From an uncultured bacterium (GTDB lineage: Bacteria > Actinomycetota > Coriobacteriia > Coriobacteriales > Coriobacteriaceae), in the NCBI GenBank assembly GCA_905215385.1, contig CAJMPY010000007.1, forward strand, positions 1 to 64,000: 64,000 nt of DNA, written 5' to 3'. A model generated the notes under the pieces. The model was not told the DNA's origin. It saw only the letters and a program-made list of their open reading frames with translations, and did not search any database. Position numbers and translations under genes: made by a program. Shown here piece after piece: positions 35,736-43,518 of this stretch (its first letter is position 1; each line of letters opens with the position of its first letter).

Positions 35736-38177
35736 ATGCGGCATGTGCATATTCATGTGACGGGCATTGTGCAGGGCGTTGGCATGCGACCGTTTGTGTA
35801 TCGCGAGGCCATGGCGCATGGCATTTGCGGATGGGTGCTCAACGCGGGCGACGGCGTGCATATCGAGGCGCACGCTCCGGCCGATGCGCTCGATGCTTTT
35901 GTTGCCGCGCTTTCTGAGCATGCGCCTGCGGCAGCCCGCGTTGAGCGAGTCGATATTGCGGATTTGGGGCCTGGCGGTTGGAGCGCTGCCGGTGAGCAGG
36001 GCTTTCGCATTGTGGCATCGCAGGACCAGACCGCGCACACGACGCTCGTCTCGCCCGATATCGCTACCTGTGACGATTGCCTGCGCGAGTTGTTCGATCC
36101 CGCCGACCGACGCTATCACTACCCCTTTATCAACTGCACTAACTGCGGGCCGCGCTTTACCATCATCCGCTCGCTGCCTTACGATCGAGCGGCCACCTCG
36201 ATGGATTGTTTTCCCATGTGTCCCAAGTGCGCCGCGGAGTATGCCGACCCACTCGACCGGCGTTTTCACGCGCAGCCCGATGCCTGCTTTGATTGCGGGC
36301 CGCATATTACGTGGCGCGAGGCTGTGAACGGCAATGCGTGCGGGAATTCGTCCGCGACACCGGCCGTCGGCACCACACGCGAGGCCAGCGACGCCATTAT
36401 CGACCGCTGTGTTGAGTTGCTGGCCGGTGGCGGTATCGTCGCCATCAAGGGGCTGGGCGGATTTCACTTGGCATGCGACGCCTCCAACGAGCAGGCGGTA
36501 GCCGAGCTTCGCCGCCGCAAACGCCGCAGCAACAAGCCGCTTGCCGTTATGGTGCGCGACCTTGCCGACGTTGAACGCCTGTGCCATGTCAGCGACGTTG
36601 AGCGCGGCTTGCTGACCGGCAGCATTCGCCCCATTGTGCTGCTGCGCCGACGTGCCGTTTGCGAGAGTGGAGATTCCCCCGACGCCCTCGCGCTCGCGCC
36701 GTCCGTCGCGCATGACCTTCCCGAGCTCGGTGTTATGCTCCCCTACACCCCGCTTCAGCATCTGCTGCTTGCCGCGGTAGAAGTCTGCGGTATGCACGCG
36801 CTCGTCATGACCAGCGGAAACCTGAGCGAAGAACCCATCGAGACCGACGACGACCTTGCCTGGAAACACCTCATTGCCGCCGGCATCGCCGACTCGTTGC
36901 TCGGTAACGACCGCGCGATCCTCTCGCGCTACGACGACTCTGTAGTGCGCGTGGTCGACGGCGCCGTTATGCCCGTGCGCCGCGCCCGCGGATACGCTCC
37001 GCAGCCGTTACCGCTGCCGGCATGCGACGGCACTGTACCCTGCATCCTCGCCTGCGGCCCGCAGCAAAAGGCGACGATTGCGCTCACTCGTGAAGGGGCG
37101 AACGGCGAGGTAACCTGTTTTGTGTCGCAGCATATCGGCGATGTTGAAAACGGCGGGACCTTCGATGCCTGGAACGCCGCGCGCACGCGCTTGGAAGATC
37201 TCTTTGACTTGGCGCCCGCCGCCTTGGCCTGCGATTTACACCCCAGCTATCTGTCGAGCCAGTGGGCGCGCGAACAGGCACGGGAGCACAATCTGCCGCT
37301 TATCGAAGTCCAACATCATCATGCGCACATCGCGAGCGTAATGGCAGAGGCGATTGTCGCAGGCCGGCTTGCAACCGACGCGCGTGTCCTTGGCATCGCC
37401 TTTGACGGCACCGGCGCCGGCACCGATGGGACCATTTGGGGCGGCGAGTTCCTTGTCGCCGGCCTTGGCGGCTTTGAGCGCGCCGCGCACCTGCGCACCT
37501 GGGCGCTCCCCGGCGGGGCGGCCTCCGTGCGCGACGCCCGCCGCAACGCCTTTGCCCTGCTCAGTGAGCTCGGCCTGCTCGAGCACCCGGGTGCCGCTCG
37601 GCTTTTGGACAGCCTCGACGAGCAAACGCGCAGCGTGACAGCCACCATGATCGAGCGCGGCATCAACAGCCCGCGCACCAGCAGCATGGGGCGTCTCTTT
37701 GATGCCGCAGCAGCGATTCTGGGCATCTGCGACAAGGCAACCTACGAGGGCGAACCCGCCATAGAACTCGAAGCCGCCGCCTGGCGCGCGCTTGACGGTA
37801 AGCCCGTTCGTCTCGACGGCAATCATACAGGCGTATTCACGTCTGCCGACGACTCCCCCATCTTGGACCCCCGACCGCTCATCGAAGCTCTTCTGAATGG
37901 AATCGAGGCAGGCGCGCCGGCCGACCGGCTCGCCCTCGGGTTTCACATCGCCATTACGCACGCTACGACCCACATCGCACGCGAGATCTGTGATCACGAA
38001 AGCCTCGATACCGTCGCGCTCTCGGGCGGTGTGTTCATGAACCGGCTTTTGCTTCAGCTCCTTACCCACGAACTCAAAGACGCCGGTCTTGCCGTCTTGA
38101 TCCCCCACGCCGTGCCCGTTAACGACGGCTGCATCGCCTACGGTCAGGCCGCCATCGCTCGCGCTCGCCTCGCGTAG
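35736..38177 (+). CDS. hypF: Carbamoyltransferase HypF
   Basis: HypF makes the cyanide precursor for [NiFe]-hydrogenase by carbamoylating the HypE C-terminal Cys. The 813-residue protein has the full order: acylphosphatase domain (VTGIVQGVGMRPFVYREA), two zinc-finger units (CDDCLRELFDP with FINCTNCGPRF, and CPKCAAEYADP with DACFDCGP), the YrdC-like domain (GIVAIKGLGGFHLACDA, KPLAVMVRD), and the Kae1/HypF-C domain (VQHHHAHIASVMAE, GIAFDGTGAGTDGTIWGGEF, ALSGGVFMNRLL). The ATG at 35736 has GAGGGG 6 nt upstream. It is followed by hypC, hypD and hypE. Confidence 0.97.
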   Translation: MRHVHIHVTGIVQGVGMRPFVYREAMAHGICGWVLNAGDGVHIEAHAPADALDAFVAALSEHAPAAARVERVDIADLGPGGWSAAGEQGFRIVASQDQTAHTTLVSPDIATCDDCLRELFDPADRRYHYPFINCTNCGPRFTIIRSLPYDRAATSMDCFPMCPKCAAEYADPLDRRFHAQPDACFDCGPHITWREAVNGNACGNSSATPAVGTTREASDAIIDRCVELLAGGGIVAIKGLGGFHLACDASNEQAVAELRRRKRRSNKPLAVMVRDLADVERLCHVSDVERGLLTGSIRPIVLLRRRAVCESGDSPDALALAPSVAHDLPELGVMLPYTPLQHLLLAAVEVCGMHALVMTSGNLSEEPIETDDDLAWKHLIAAGIADSLLGNDRAILSRYDDSVVRVVDGAVMPVRRARGYAPQPLPLPACDGTVPCILACGPQQKATIALTREGANGEVTCFVSQHIGDVENGGTFDAWNAARTRLEDLFDLAPAALACDLHPSYLSSQWAREQAREHNLPLIEVQHHHAHIASVMAEAIVAGRLATDARVLGIAFDGTGAGTDGTIWGGEFLVAGLGGFERAAHLRTWALPGGAASVRDARRNAFALLSELGLLEHPGAARLLDSLDEQTRSVTATMIERGINSPRTSSMGRLFDAAAAILGICDKATYEGEPAIELEAAAWRALDGKPVRLDGNHTGVFTSADDSPILDPRPLIEALLNGIEAGAPADRLALGFHIAITHATTHIAREICDHESLDTVALSGGVFMNRLLLQLLTHELKDAGLAVLIPHAVPVNDGCIAYGQAAIARARLA

Positions 38178-38323
38178 ACAGCATTGCGATAGGCTGTTTT
38201 GCCAGCCTGCGCGCCGCCGTCTCACAGGTGTAACGCGTTTGCTCGTGACTCCCGCGAGCGCTACCATCAACTGATGGGTAATTAGGCGCCTATCCAGCGC
38301 AAAACGTATAAAAGGGGAACATT

Positions 38324-38584
38324 ATGTGCCTTGCCGTTCCCGGTAAAGTGGTCAAACGCGACGACGACCTTAAGGCGACCGTCGACATGATGGGCATCGA
38401 GCGCCCCGTTTCGCTGCGCCTCGTGCCGACGGCACAGGTAGGCGACTATATTCTCGTGCACGCCGGCTTTGGCATTCAGATCGTCGACGAGCAGGAAGCC
38501 CAAGAGACACTCGAACTCGTCAATACCATGGCCGAGCTGGCCGAAGAGGACCAGCTCGCCACCAACCCGGCCGAGGCATACTAG
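38324..38584 (+). CDS. hypC: HypC hydrogenase assembly chaperone
   Basis: This 86-residue chaperone holds the Fe(CN)2CO group with HypD and escorts it to the large subunit. The essential N-terminal MCLAVPGKV with Cys2 is present, followed by the OB-like core (VGDYILVHAGFGIQIVDEQEA). The tail is acidic and slightly longer than usual. AGGGGAAC precedes the ATG. The stop codon overlaps the hypD start by one base (TAGTG), so HypD translation is coupled. Confidence 0.97.
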   Translation: MCLAVPGKVVKRDDDLKATVDMMGIERPVSLRLVPTAQVGDYILVHAGFGIQIVDEQEAQETLELVNTMAELAEEDQLATNPAEAY

Positions 38585-39696
38585 TGGCGGCGGCGCAGCC
38601 GGTTCGCTCCGGTATCGACTTTTCGGCATTTCGCGACCCCAAGCTGGCTCGCGAGCTCATTGATCGTATTCACGAGCTTGTCGGCAACCGCAGCATCAAC
38701 CTTATGGAAGTCTGCGGTACGCATACCGTGAGCATTGGCCGCTATGGCTTTCGCTCCATTATGCCGACGGGACTCAAACTGCTAAGCGGCCCGGGATGCC
38801 CCGTTTGCGTCACCGCCAACCGCGACATCGATCACGCAATTGCGCTTTCCAACATGGACGGCGCCATCATCACCACCTTTGGCGACATGATGCGCGTGCC
38901 CGGATCGTCCACCTCGCTTGCCGCGCAAAAGGCGGCGGGGCGCGACATCCGCATCGTCTACTCTCCGCTCGACGCACTCGACATTGCCGAGCAAAATCCC
39001 GAACGCCCGGTCATCTTTATGGGCGTCGGCTTTGAGACCACAACGCCCACCATTGCCGCCGCTATCCTGGAGGCCGACGCGCGCGGGCTCCAGAACTTCT
39101 CGGTCTACTGTGCTCACAAGACCACGCCGCCGGCTCTGCGTGCGATCTCCAACGACCCCGAGACGACCATCGACGGCTTTATCCTGCCTGGTCACGTCGC
39201 TACCATCACGGGCCTGGCACCCTTTAGGTTTTTGGTCGATGAGTTCGAGACCCCCGGCGTGGTCACGGGATTTGAGCCGGTCGATATCTTGCAGGGCATC
39301 AGCATGCTAGTCCAGATGGTTGTCGAGCACAGGCCCGCAATCGACAACGCCTACCGCCGTGGCGTCAACGCTGACGGCAACCCCGTGGCACGCCAGCTGG
39401 TCGAGCAGGTGTTTGAGCCGTGCGACACCACGTGGCGCGGGCTGGGACCGATTGCCAACTCGGGTCTTTCCATCCGACCCGAATTCGCGCGCTTTGATGC
39501 CGGCGCCCGCTTTGACGTGCCCATTGAGGCGACGGTCGAGCCGCGCGGGTGCCGCTGCGGCGACGTGCTGCGCGGTGCCATCACGCCGAGCGACTGCCCA
39601 TTGTTTGGCCGCACCTGCACGCCCGAGCACCCCGTCGGCCCGTGCATGGTGAGCTCCGAAGGCAGCTGCGCGGCGTACTACCGCTACCGCGACTAA
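38584..39696 (+). CDS. hypD: HypD Fe-S scaffold for Fe(CN)2CO assembly
   Basis: HypD carries a [4Fe-4S] cluster and is the scaffold on which cyanide and CO are attached to iron. In the 370-residue protein the key motifs are visible: LMEVCGTHTVSIGRYG with the first Cys, LLSGPGCPVCVT, FETTTPTIAAAI, and the C-terminal cluster motif RGCRCGDVLRG followed by CPLFGRTC. The start is GTG overlapping the hypC stop. The length and order match the family well. Confidence 0.97.
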   Translation: MAAAQPVRSGIDFSAFRDPKLARELIDRIHELVGNRSINLMEVCGTHTVSIGRYGFRSIMPTGLKLLSGPGCPVCVTANRDIDHAIALSNMDGAIITTFGDMMRVPGSSTSLAAQKAAGRDIRIVYSPLDALDIAEQNPERPVIFMGVGFETTTPTIAAAILEADARGLQNFSVYCAHKTTPPALRAISNDPETTIDGFILPGHVATITGLAPFRFLVDEFETPGVVTGFEPVDILQGISMLVQMVVEHRPAIDNAYRRGVNADGNPVARQLVEQVFEPCDTTWRGLGPIANSGLSIRPEFARFDAGARFDVPIEATVEPRGCRCGDVLRGAITPSDCPLFGRTCTPEHPVGPCMVSSEGSCAAYYRYRD

Positions 39697-39744
39697 CCCG
39701 GACGCGCCCGCATGCTGACACCACCCACGATTGGAGTTTTCGAT

Positions 39745-40779
39745 ATGTCCCGTACTGCCACCGATAGCACTGTCCTGCTGGGCCACGGCTCCGGCGGCCA
39801 GATGATGAAGCGCATTATCGATGAGGTCTTTCTGGATGCCTTTGGGTCGCCCGAGCTGCTTGCGGGCAACGATGCTGGTGTCGCCGCGCTGCCCGCAAGC
39901 GAGCGAATCGCCATGTCGACCGACAGCCTTGTGGTAACGCCGCAGTTCTTCCCCGGCGGCAATATCGGCCGCCTCGCCGTATGCGGAACCGTCAACGACG
40001 TCGCGACCTCGGGCGCTAACGTGCGCTACCTCTCATGCGGCTTTATCCTCGAAGAGGGCTATCCCATGGACAAGCTGCGCCAGATTGTGCAGACCATGGC
40101 CGAAACGGCACATGAGGCAGGCGTGAAGATTATCACCGGCGACACCAAGGTGGTCGAGCGTGGCGGTGCCGACGGCGTCTACATCAATACCGCTGGCGTA
40201 GGCGAGGTGCCCGCAGGCGTGACACTCAGCGGTGCCAACTGCCGGCCCGGCGACGTCATCCTGGTGTCGGGCACACTGGGAGACCACGGCATCGCCATCA
40301 TGAGCCAACGCGAGGGCCTAGCGTTTTCGAGCACCATCGAAAGCGATGCCGCGCCGCTCAACCACCTGATTGCCGACGTTCTGGCCGCAGCGCCCGGCAC
40401 GCGTTGCTTTCGCGACCCCACGCGCGGTGGCCTGGCGTCCACACTCAACGAGTTTGCCCAGGCCAGCGGTGTTGCCATGGAGGTCGACGAGGATGCCGTG
40501 CCCGTGCGTCCCGACGTGCAAGCCGCCTGCGAGATGCTCGGCTACGATGTGCTACAGGTGGCAAACGAGGGCAAGATGGTCGCCGTGGTGCCGGCCGAGC
40601 AAGCCGATGCCGCGTTGAGCGCCATGCGCGCCGCCCGCTACGGCGAGAATGCCGCCATCATCGGTCGCGTGCTGCCGCTTGCCGAGGGTGCCCGTCCCGC
40701 CGTGCGCGTGCGCACCGGCTGGGGCTCGACCCGCATCCTCGACATGCTCGTGGGAGAGCAGCTGCCGAGAATTTGCTAG
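39745..40779 (+). CDS. hypE: HypE carbamoyl dehydratase
   Basis: HypE uses ATP to dehydrate the thiocarboxamide on its C-terminal Cys to thiocyanate. The 344-residue protein has the PurM/AIR-synthase fold: VLLGHGSGGQMMKRII, STDSLVVTPQFFPGGNIG, NDVATSGA, RDPTRGGLASTLNE. The C terminus ends PRIC, carrying the essential terminal Cys. The ATG at 39745 is chosen because GGAG is 8 nt upstream and the family starts near here; an ATG 11 codons earlier lacks a site. It ends the hypF-C-D-E cluster; no hydrogenase structural gene follows. Confidence 0.97.
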   Translation: MSRTATDSTVLLGHGSGGQMMKRIIDEVFLDAFGSPELLAGNDAGVAALPASERIAMSTDSLVVTPQFFPGGNIGRLAVCGTVNDVATSGANVRYLSCGFILEEGYPMDKLRQIVQTMAETAHEAGVKIITGDTKVVERGGADGVYINTAGVGEVPAGVTLSGANCRPGDVILVSGTLGDHGIAIMSQREGLAFSSTIESDAAPLNHLIADVLAAAPGTRCFRDPTRGGLASTLNEFAQASGVAMEVDEDAVPVRPDVQAACEMLGYDVLQVANEGKMVAVVPAEQADAALSAMRAARYGENAAIIGRVLPLAEGARPAVRVRTGWGSTRILDMLVGEQLPRIC

Positions 40780-40902
40780 GGCGGAATTGCACAGCTGGCG
40801 CGATATGGCCTGATAACCCTGGAGATGTTCAGATTCCAGCCACGCCAGACACGTAAGCCCAGTATTATGAGGTGCGTTTTAAACCCAATGACGGGAGCTT
40901 TC

Positions 40903-41571
40903 ATGGCAGCAGCTTTTTCCACCGTGATCTTTGACCTTGACGGCACCATCCTCAACACGCTCGAGGACCTGGCGGCCGCCGGCAACCACACCTGCGAGAT
41001 GCACGGCTGGCCCACGTTTGCCGTGGACGAGTACCGCTACAAGGTGGGAAACGGCATGCTTAAGCTGGTCGAGCGCTTTATGCCCGCCGAGTACGCGGGC
41101 GACGGCCGTATGTTTGAGCAGACGCTTGCCGAGTTTAGGGCCTATTACGGCGAGCACAAGGAGGACCACACCTCGCCCTACGCCGGCACGATTGAGATGC
41201 TCGACCGTCTGCGCACAGCGGGCGTTCAGCTTGCCGTGCTCACCAACAAGGATCATATTTCGGCAGCCCCGCTTATCGAGAAATACTTTGGCCCCGATCG
41301 CTTTGCGCTGGTACAGGGCCGTGTGGGCGCATTTCCGCCCAAGCCCGAGGCACCCGTCACGTTGCATGTGATGAAAGAGCTGGGCGCCGATCCGGCAACC
41401 ACGCTCTATGTGGGCGATTCGAATGTCGATGTTCTGACCGGCCACAACGCCGGCCTTAAGAGCGCGGGCGTCAGCTGGGGCTTCCGCGGCCGCGCAGAGC
41501 TGGAAGCCGCCGGCGCCGACTACGTGGTAGATACGCAGGACGAACTCGCCGAGCTAATCTTGGGCGAGTAG
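40903..41571 (+). CDS. HAD-superfamily hydrolase, phosphoglycolate-phosphatase-like
   Basis: This 222-residue hydrolase of HAD subfamily IA has motif I VIFDLDGTILNT at residues 9-20 (nucleophile DxD), motif II VLTNKD, motif III Lys in PPKPEAP, and motif IV YVGDSNVDVLTGHNAG. The helical cap between I and II (about 20-85) fits the Gph group. Substrate is not certain; many gut anaerobes use these for detoxification of 2-phosphoglycolate or other small phosphates. The ATG at 40903 has GGGAG 6 nt upstream. A longer open frame extends 26 codons upstream without a ribosome site. Confidence 0.9.
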   Translation: MAAAFSTVIFDLDGTILNTLEDLAAAGNHTCEMHGWPTFAVDEYRYKVGNGMLKLVERFMPAEYAGDGRMFEQTLAEFRAYYGEHKEDHTSPYAGTIEMLDRLRTAGVQLAVLTNKDHISAAPLIEKYFGPDRFALVQGRVGAFPPKPEAPVTLHVMKELGADPATTLYVGDSNVDVLTGHNAGLKSAGVSWGFRGRAELEAAGADYVVDTQDELAELILGE

Positions 41572-41613
41572 CGAGCGACACCGCTTAACGCAGCTGCGAC
41601 AATTCTTCCACGC

Positions 41614-41783
41614 GGAAAGTGCATCCCGTTTTGGAGCTCCGAAATGGGATGCACTTTCCATTTGAGGCGCGTCGGGGAAACCGCATCCCGTTTCAGAGCA
41701 ATATTCCGGGTCGCGGTTTCCGCAACCCACCCCATCCGGAAACCGCGACCCGGAATTCGGCCAAAAACCGGGTCGCATTTTCC
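41614..41783. repeat. Second array of three 46-bp dyads, 62-bp period
   Basis: Units at 41614-41659, 41676-41721 and 41738-41783 are each 46 bp, begin GGAAA, and end TTTCC. The first is almost perfectly symmetric (arms GGAAAGTGCATCCC and GGGATGCACTTTCC). Starts are exactly 62 bp apart, as in the array at 161-330 about 41 kb away. Spacers between units (16 bp) differ in sequence. It lies 42 bp after the HAD gene, between convergent genes. Confidence 0.85.
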
Positions 41784-41896
41784 CGAGCATTTGATGCGGC
41801 GTTGATACAAGGAGTGTCCCCAACTGCCGGCAGAAAAGGAACGTCCCCAACTGCCACCTCAATGACTACCATGGCAACGCCGCAGGTAGAGGACGG

Positions 41897-42045
41897 GCAG
41901 CGAGCGGGCACCAGAGCGAACAAATTGGCATGAAAAGAGGACGGCATAGACCTTCTGGTCATGCCGTCCTCTTTGAATGACAAGTTGTCGCTCTGGCGCC
42001 CGCGCAGCGTCGAACAGTTACGGCGTTTGGCAAAACGCCGTAACT
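41897..42045. repeat. Nested-stem intergenic element, copy 1
   Basis: In plus order: box CAGCGAGCG (41899-41907), left outer arm GGCACCAGAGCG, inner hairpin GAGGACGGCAT/ATGCCGTCCTC (41937-41947, 41961-41971) with internal ACCTTCTGGT, right outer arm CGCTCTGGCGCC, box CGCGCAGCGTC (42001-42011), and a terminal hairpin AGTTACGGCGTTT/AAACGCCGTAACT (42016-42045). It abuts the stop codon of the lipoprotein gene on the minus strand, so the terminal hairpin may also terminate it. Compare copies at 50850-50992 and 4479-4620. Confidence 0.7.
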
Positions 42046-42048
42046 CCC

Positions 42049-42606
42049 CTAGCTCATCATGGCATTCATCATCTCGTTGGTTGCGGAATCGTCGGCAGAC
42101 CACTCGCCGTCGTCATTGCAGGAATACTTGAAGGTGACCTTGGTGTCCTTGGTCTTAGCAGCCTTGGTCACATCGACCATAACCTGACCGGCCATCTTGT
42201 ACAGCTCGTCATCGGAAGGCATCGAATCGAGCGCGGCGACCTTCTCCTGATACTGGGTGGCAAAATCCTCAACGATCTGGTTCATGGACTTGCAGGTAAT
42301 GGTGACCTCGGCAGTTGCGGTGCCCTTGTCCTCGTCGACCGTCACGTCGCCGATCTTGTAGTCAAAGCCCTCGAGATAGCTCTTGGCGTACTCCTTGGGA
42401 TCGATGCCCAGCTGCTCGAACTCGTCGCCCGAGGCCTCTTCCAGGCCAGCGAGGAAGTCGTCGCCGCCGTTCTTGACCTCGTCAAACTGCGTCGTAAGAT
42501 CCTCGGTAATGAGCTCCTCAACCGAAGGACCTCCGCAGCCGGAAAGCACAACCACGCACGCGACCAGAACAGCCATCAGGGGCGCAAGCAGCAGCTTCTT
42601 CTTCAT
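42049..42606 (-). CDS. Secreted lipoprotein of unknown function
   Basis: This 185-residue protein has a lipoprotein signal peptide: KKK, a hydrophobic stretch, and the lipobox VLSGC with Cys about residue 24, followed by GGPSVEEL. The mature part is acidic and helical with repeated Glu/Asp (TEDLTTQFDEVKNGGDDFL) and a C-terminal beta hairpin (VTFKYSCNDDGEWSAD). It resembles small Gram-positive lipoproteins of DUF5105-like type, but I cannot assign a family with confidence. GGGAGGAA lies upstream of the ATG at 42606. It is monocistronic. Confidence 0.8.
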   Translation of the reverse strand: MKKKLLLAPLMAVLVACVVVLSGCGGPSVEELITEDLTTQFDEVKNGGDDFLAGLEEASGDEFEQLGIDPKEYAKSYLEGFDYKIGDVTVDEDKGTATAEVTITCKSMNQIVEDFATQYQEKVAALDSMPSDDELYKMAGQVMVDVTKAAKTKDTKVTFKYSCNDDGEWSADDSATNEMMNAMMS

Positions 42607-42791
42607 GACATTCCTCCCAACAAGCGGCACCGCGCTTCCCGACGCGGTGCACGTCGTAACAATAAGGCCATACTAGCCGATAACGAACACCCCCGGCAAA
42701 GCAAAGGCGCAATCGGCTCGATTTAACGTCCGAACGGTTTACCGGTCCGCCCAACGCGCAATAAAACGTTCCGCCGCATTGTAATAAAAAA

Positions 42792-42816
42792 GGGCGGCCG
42801 GATAACCCGACCACCC
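42792..42816 (-). terminator. Intrinsic terminator of the PTS IIA gene
   Basis: On the minus strand GGGTGGTCGG pairs with CCGGCCGCCC through 10 bp including G-U pairs, followed by seven T. It is 25 bp after the stop codon. Confidence 0.88.
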
Positions 42817-42841
42817 TTGCACACCCTTTGGATGCCGCAGC

Positions 42842-43378
42842 TTACTTGCGGACGACTTTGACGATGGCATCGCCGGCGGCGACAGCGGAGTCGGCCTCGA
42901 CGGCGAGCTCGACGTCGGCGAACTCGGCGGTGTTGGACACAGCCACGACGACGCAGTCCTTGTAGCCGGCAGCGGCGATCTTGGCGCGGTCGATCTTGAG
43001 CATGGGCTGACCAGCCTTGACGACGTCGTCGGCCTTGACGAAGCCCTCGAAGCCGTCGCCGTTCATGTTGACGGTATCGACGCCAACGTGCACCAGAACC
43101 TCGATGCCGCTATCGGACTGCAGGCCCACGGCGTGGCCCATGGTGACGGTCACCTTGCCGTCGCAGGGAGCGTAGACCAGGTCGTCCTCGGGCCACACAG
43201 CGCAGCCCTTGCCCAGAACCTCGCCACCAAAGACGGGATCGGGCACGTCGGCCATCTTGATGACCTTGCCCTTGACGGGCGAGCACAGCACGTCGGCGCC
43301 GGCAGAAGCAGAGATGGAGGCCGGAGCAGCGACAGCCGCGGGCTCAGCCTTCTTCTTGAACATGTCAAACAGACCCAT
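42842..43378 (-). CDS. crr: PTS glucose-type IIA component
   Basis: This 178-residue cytoplasmic IIA of the glucose superfamily receives phosphate from HPr on a His and passes it to IIB domains. The core shows SPVKGKVIKMADVPDPVFG, GCAVWPEDDLVYAPCDGKV, and VLVHVGVDTVNMNGDGFE, the last with the phosphorylated His. The N-terminal 35 residues include a short amphipathic-like segment (GLFDMFKKK) and an Ala-rich linker. The ATG at 43378 has AGGAG 7 nt upstream. It lies 140 bp after the phospho-beta-glucosidase with its own promoter (43428-43456). It may serve the IIBC protein at 62-63.5 kb, which lacks a IIA domain. Confidence 0.95.
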   Translation of the reverse strand: MGLFDMFKKKAEPAAVAAPASISASAGADVLCSPVKGKVIKMADVPDPVFGGEVLGKGCAVWPEDDLVYAPCDGKVTVTMGHAVGLQSDSGIEVLVHVGVDTVNMNGDGFEGFVKADDVVKAGQPMLKIDRAKIAAAGYKDCVVVAVSNTAEFADVELAVEADSAVAAGDAIVKVVRK

Positions 43379-43427
43379 ACGTTTTCTCCTCTTGATTAAG
43401 CGCAACGTTGTGCGCATGCCTATGGTG

Positions 43428-43456
43428 ATTATAGTGCCAAATGGTTCAAATGCTAA
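43428..43456 (-). promoter_or_regulatory. Sigma-70-type promoter of the PTS IIA gene
   Basis: On the minus strand -10 TATAAT (43433-43428) and -35 TTAGCA (43456-43451) are separated by 17 bp. An imperfect dyad GCGCA-N6-TGCGC lies just downstream near 43400-43415 and could be an operator. Confidence 0.7.
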
Positions 43457-43518
43457 GGTGGGGACTCGAATCGCGAGCCCATCCCAACGCTTTTCCCCGG
43501 TGGCACTCATATTGTCGA

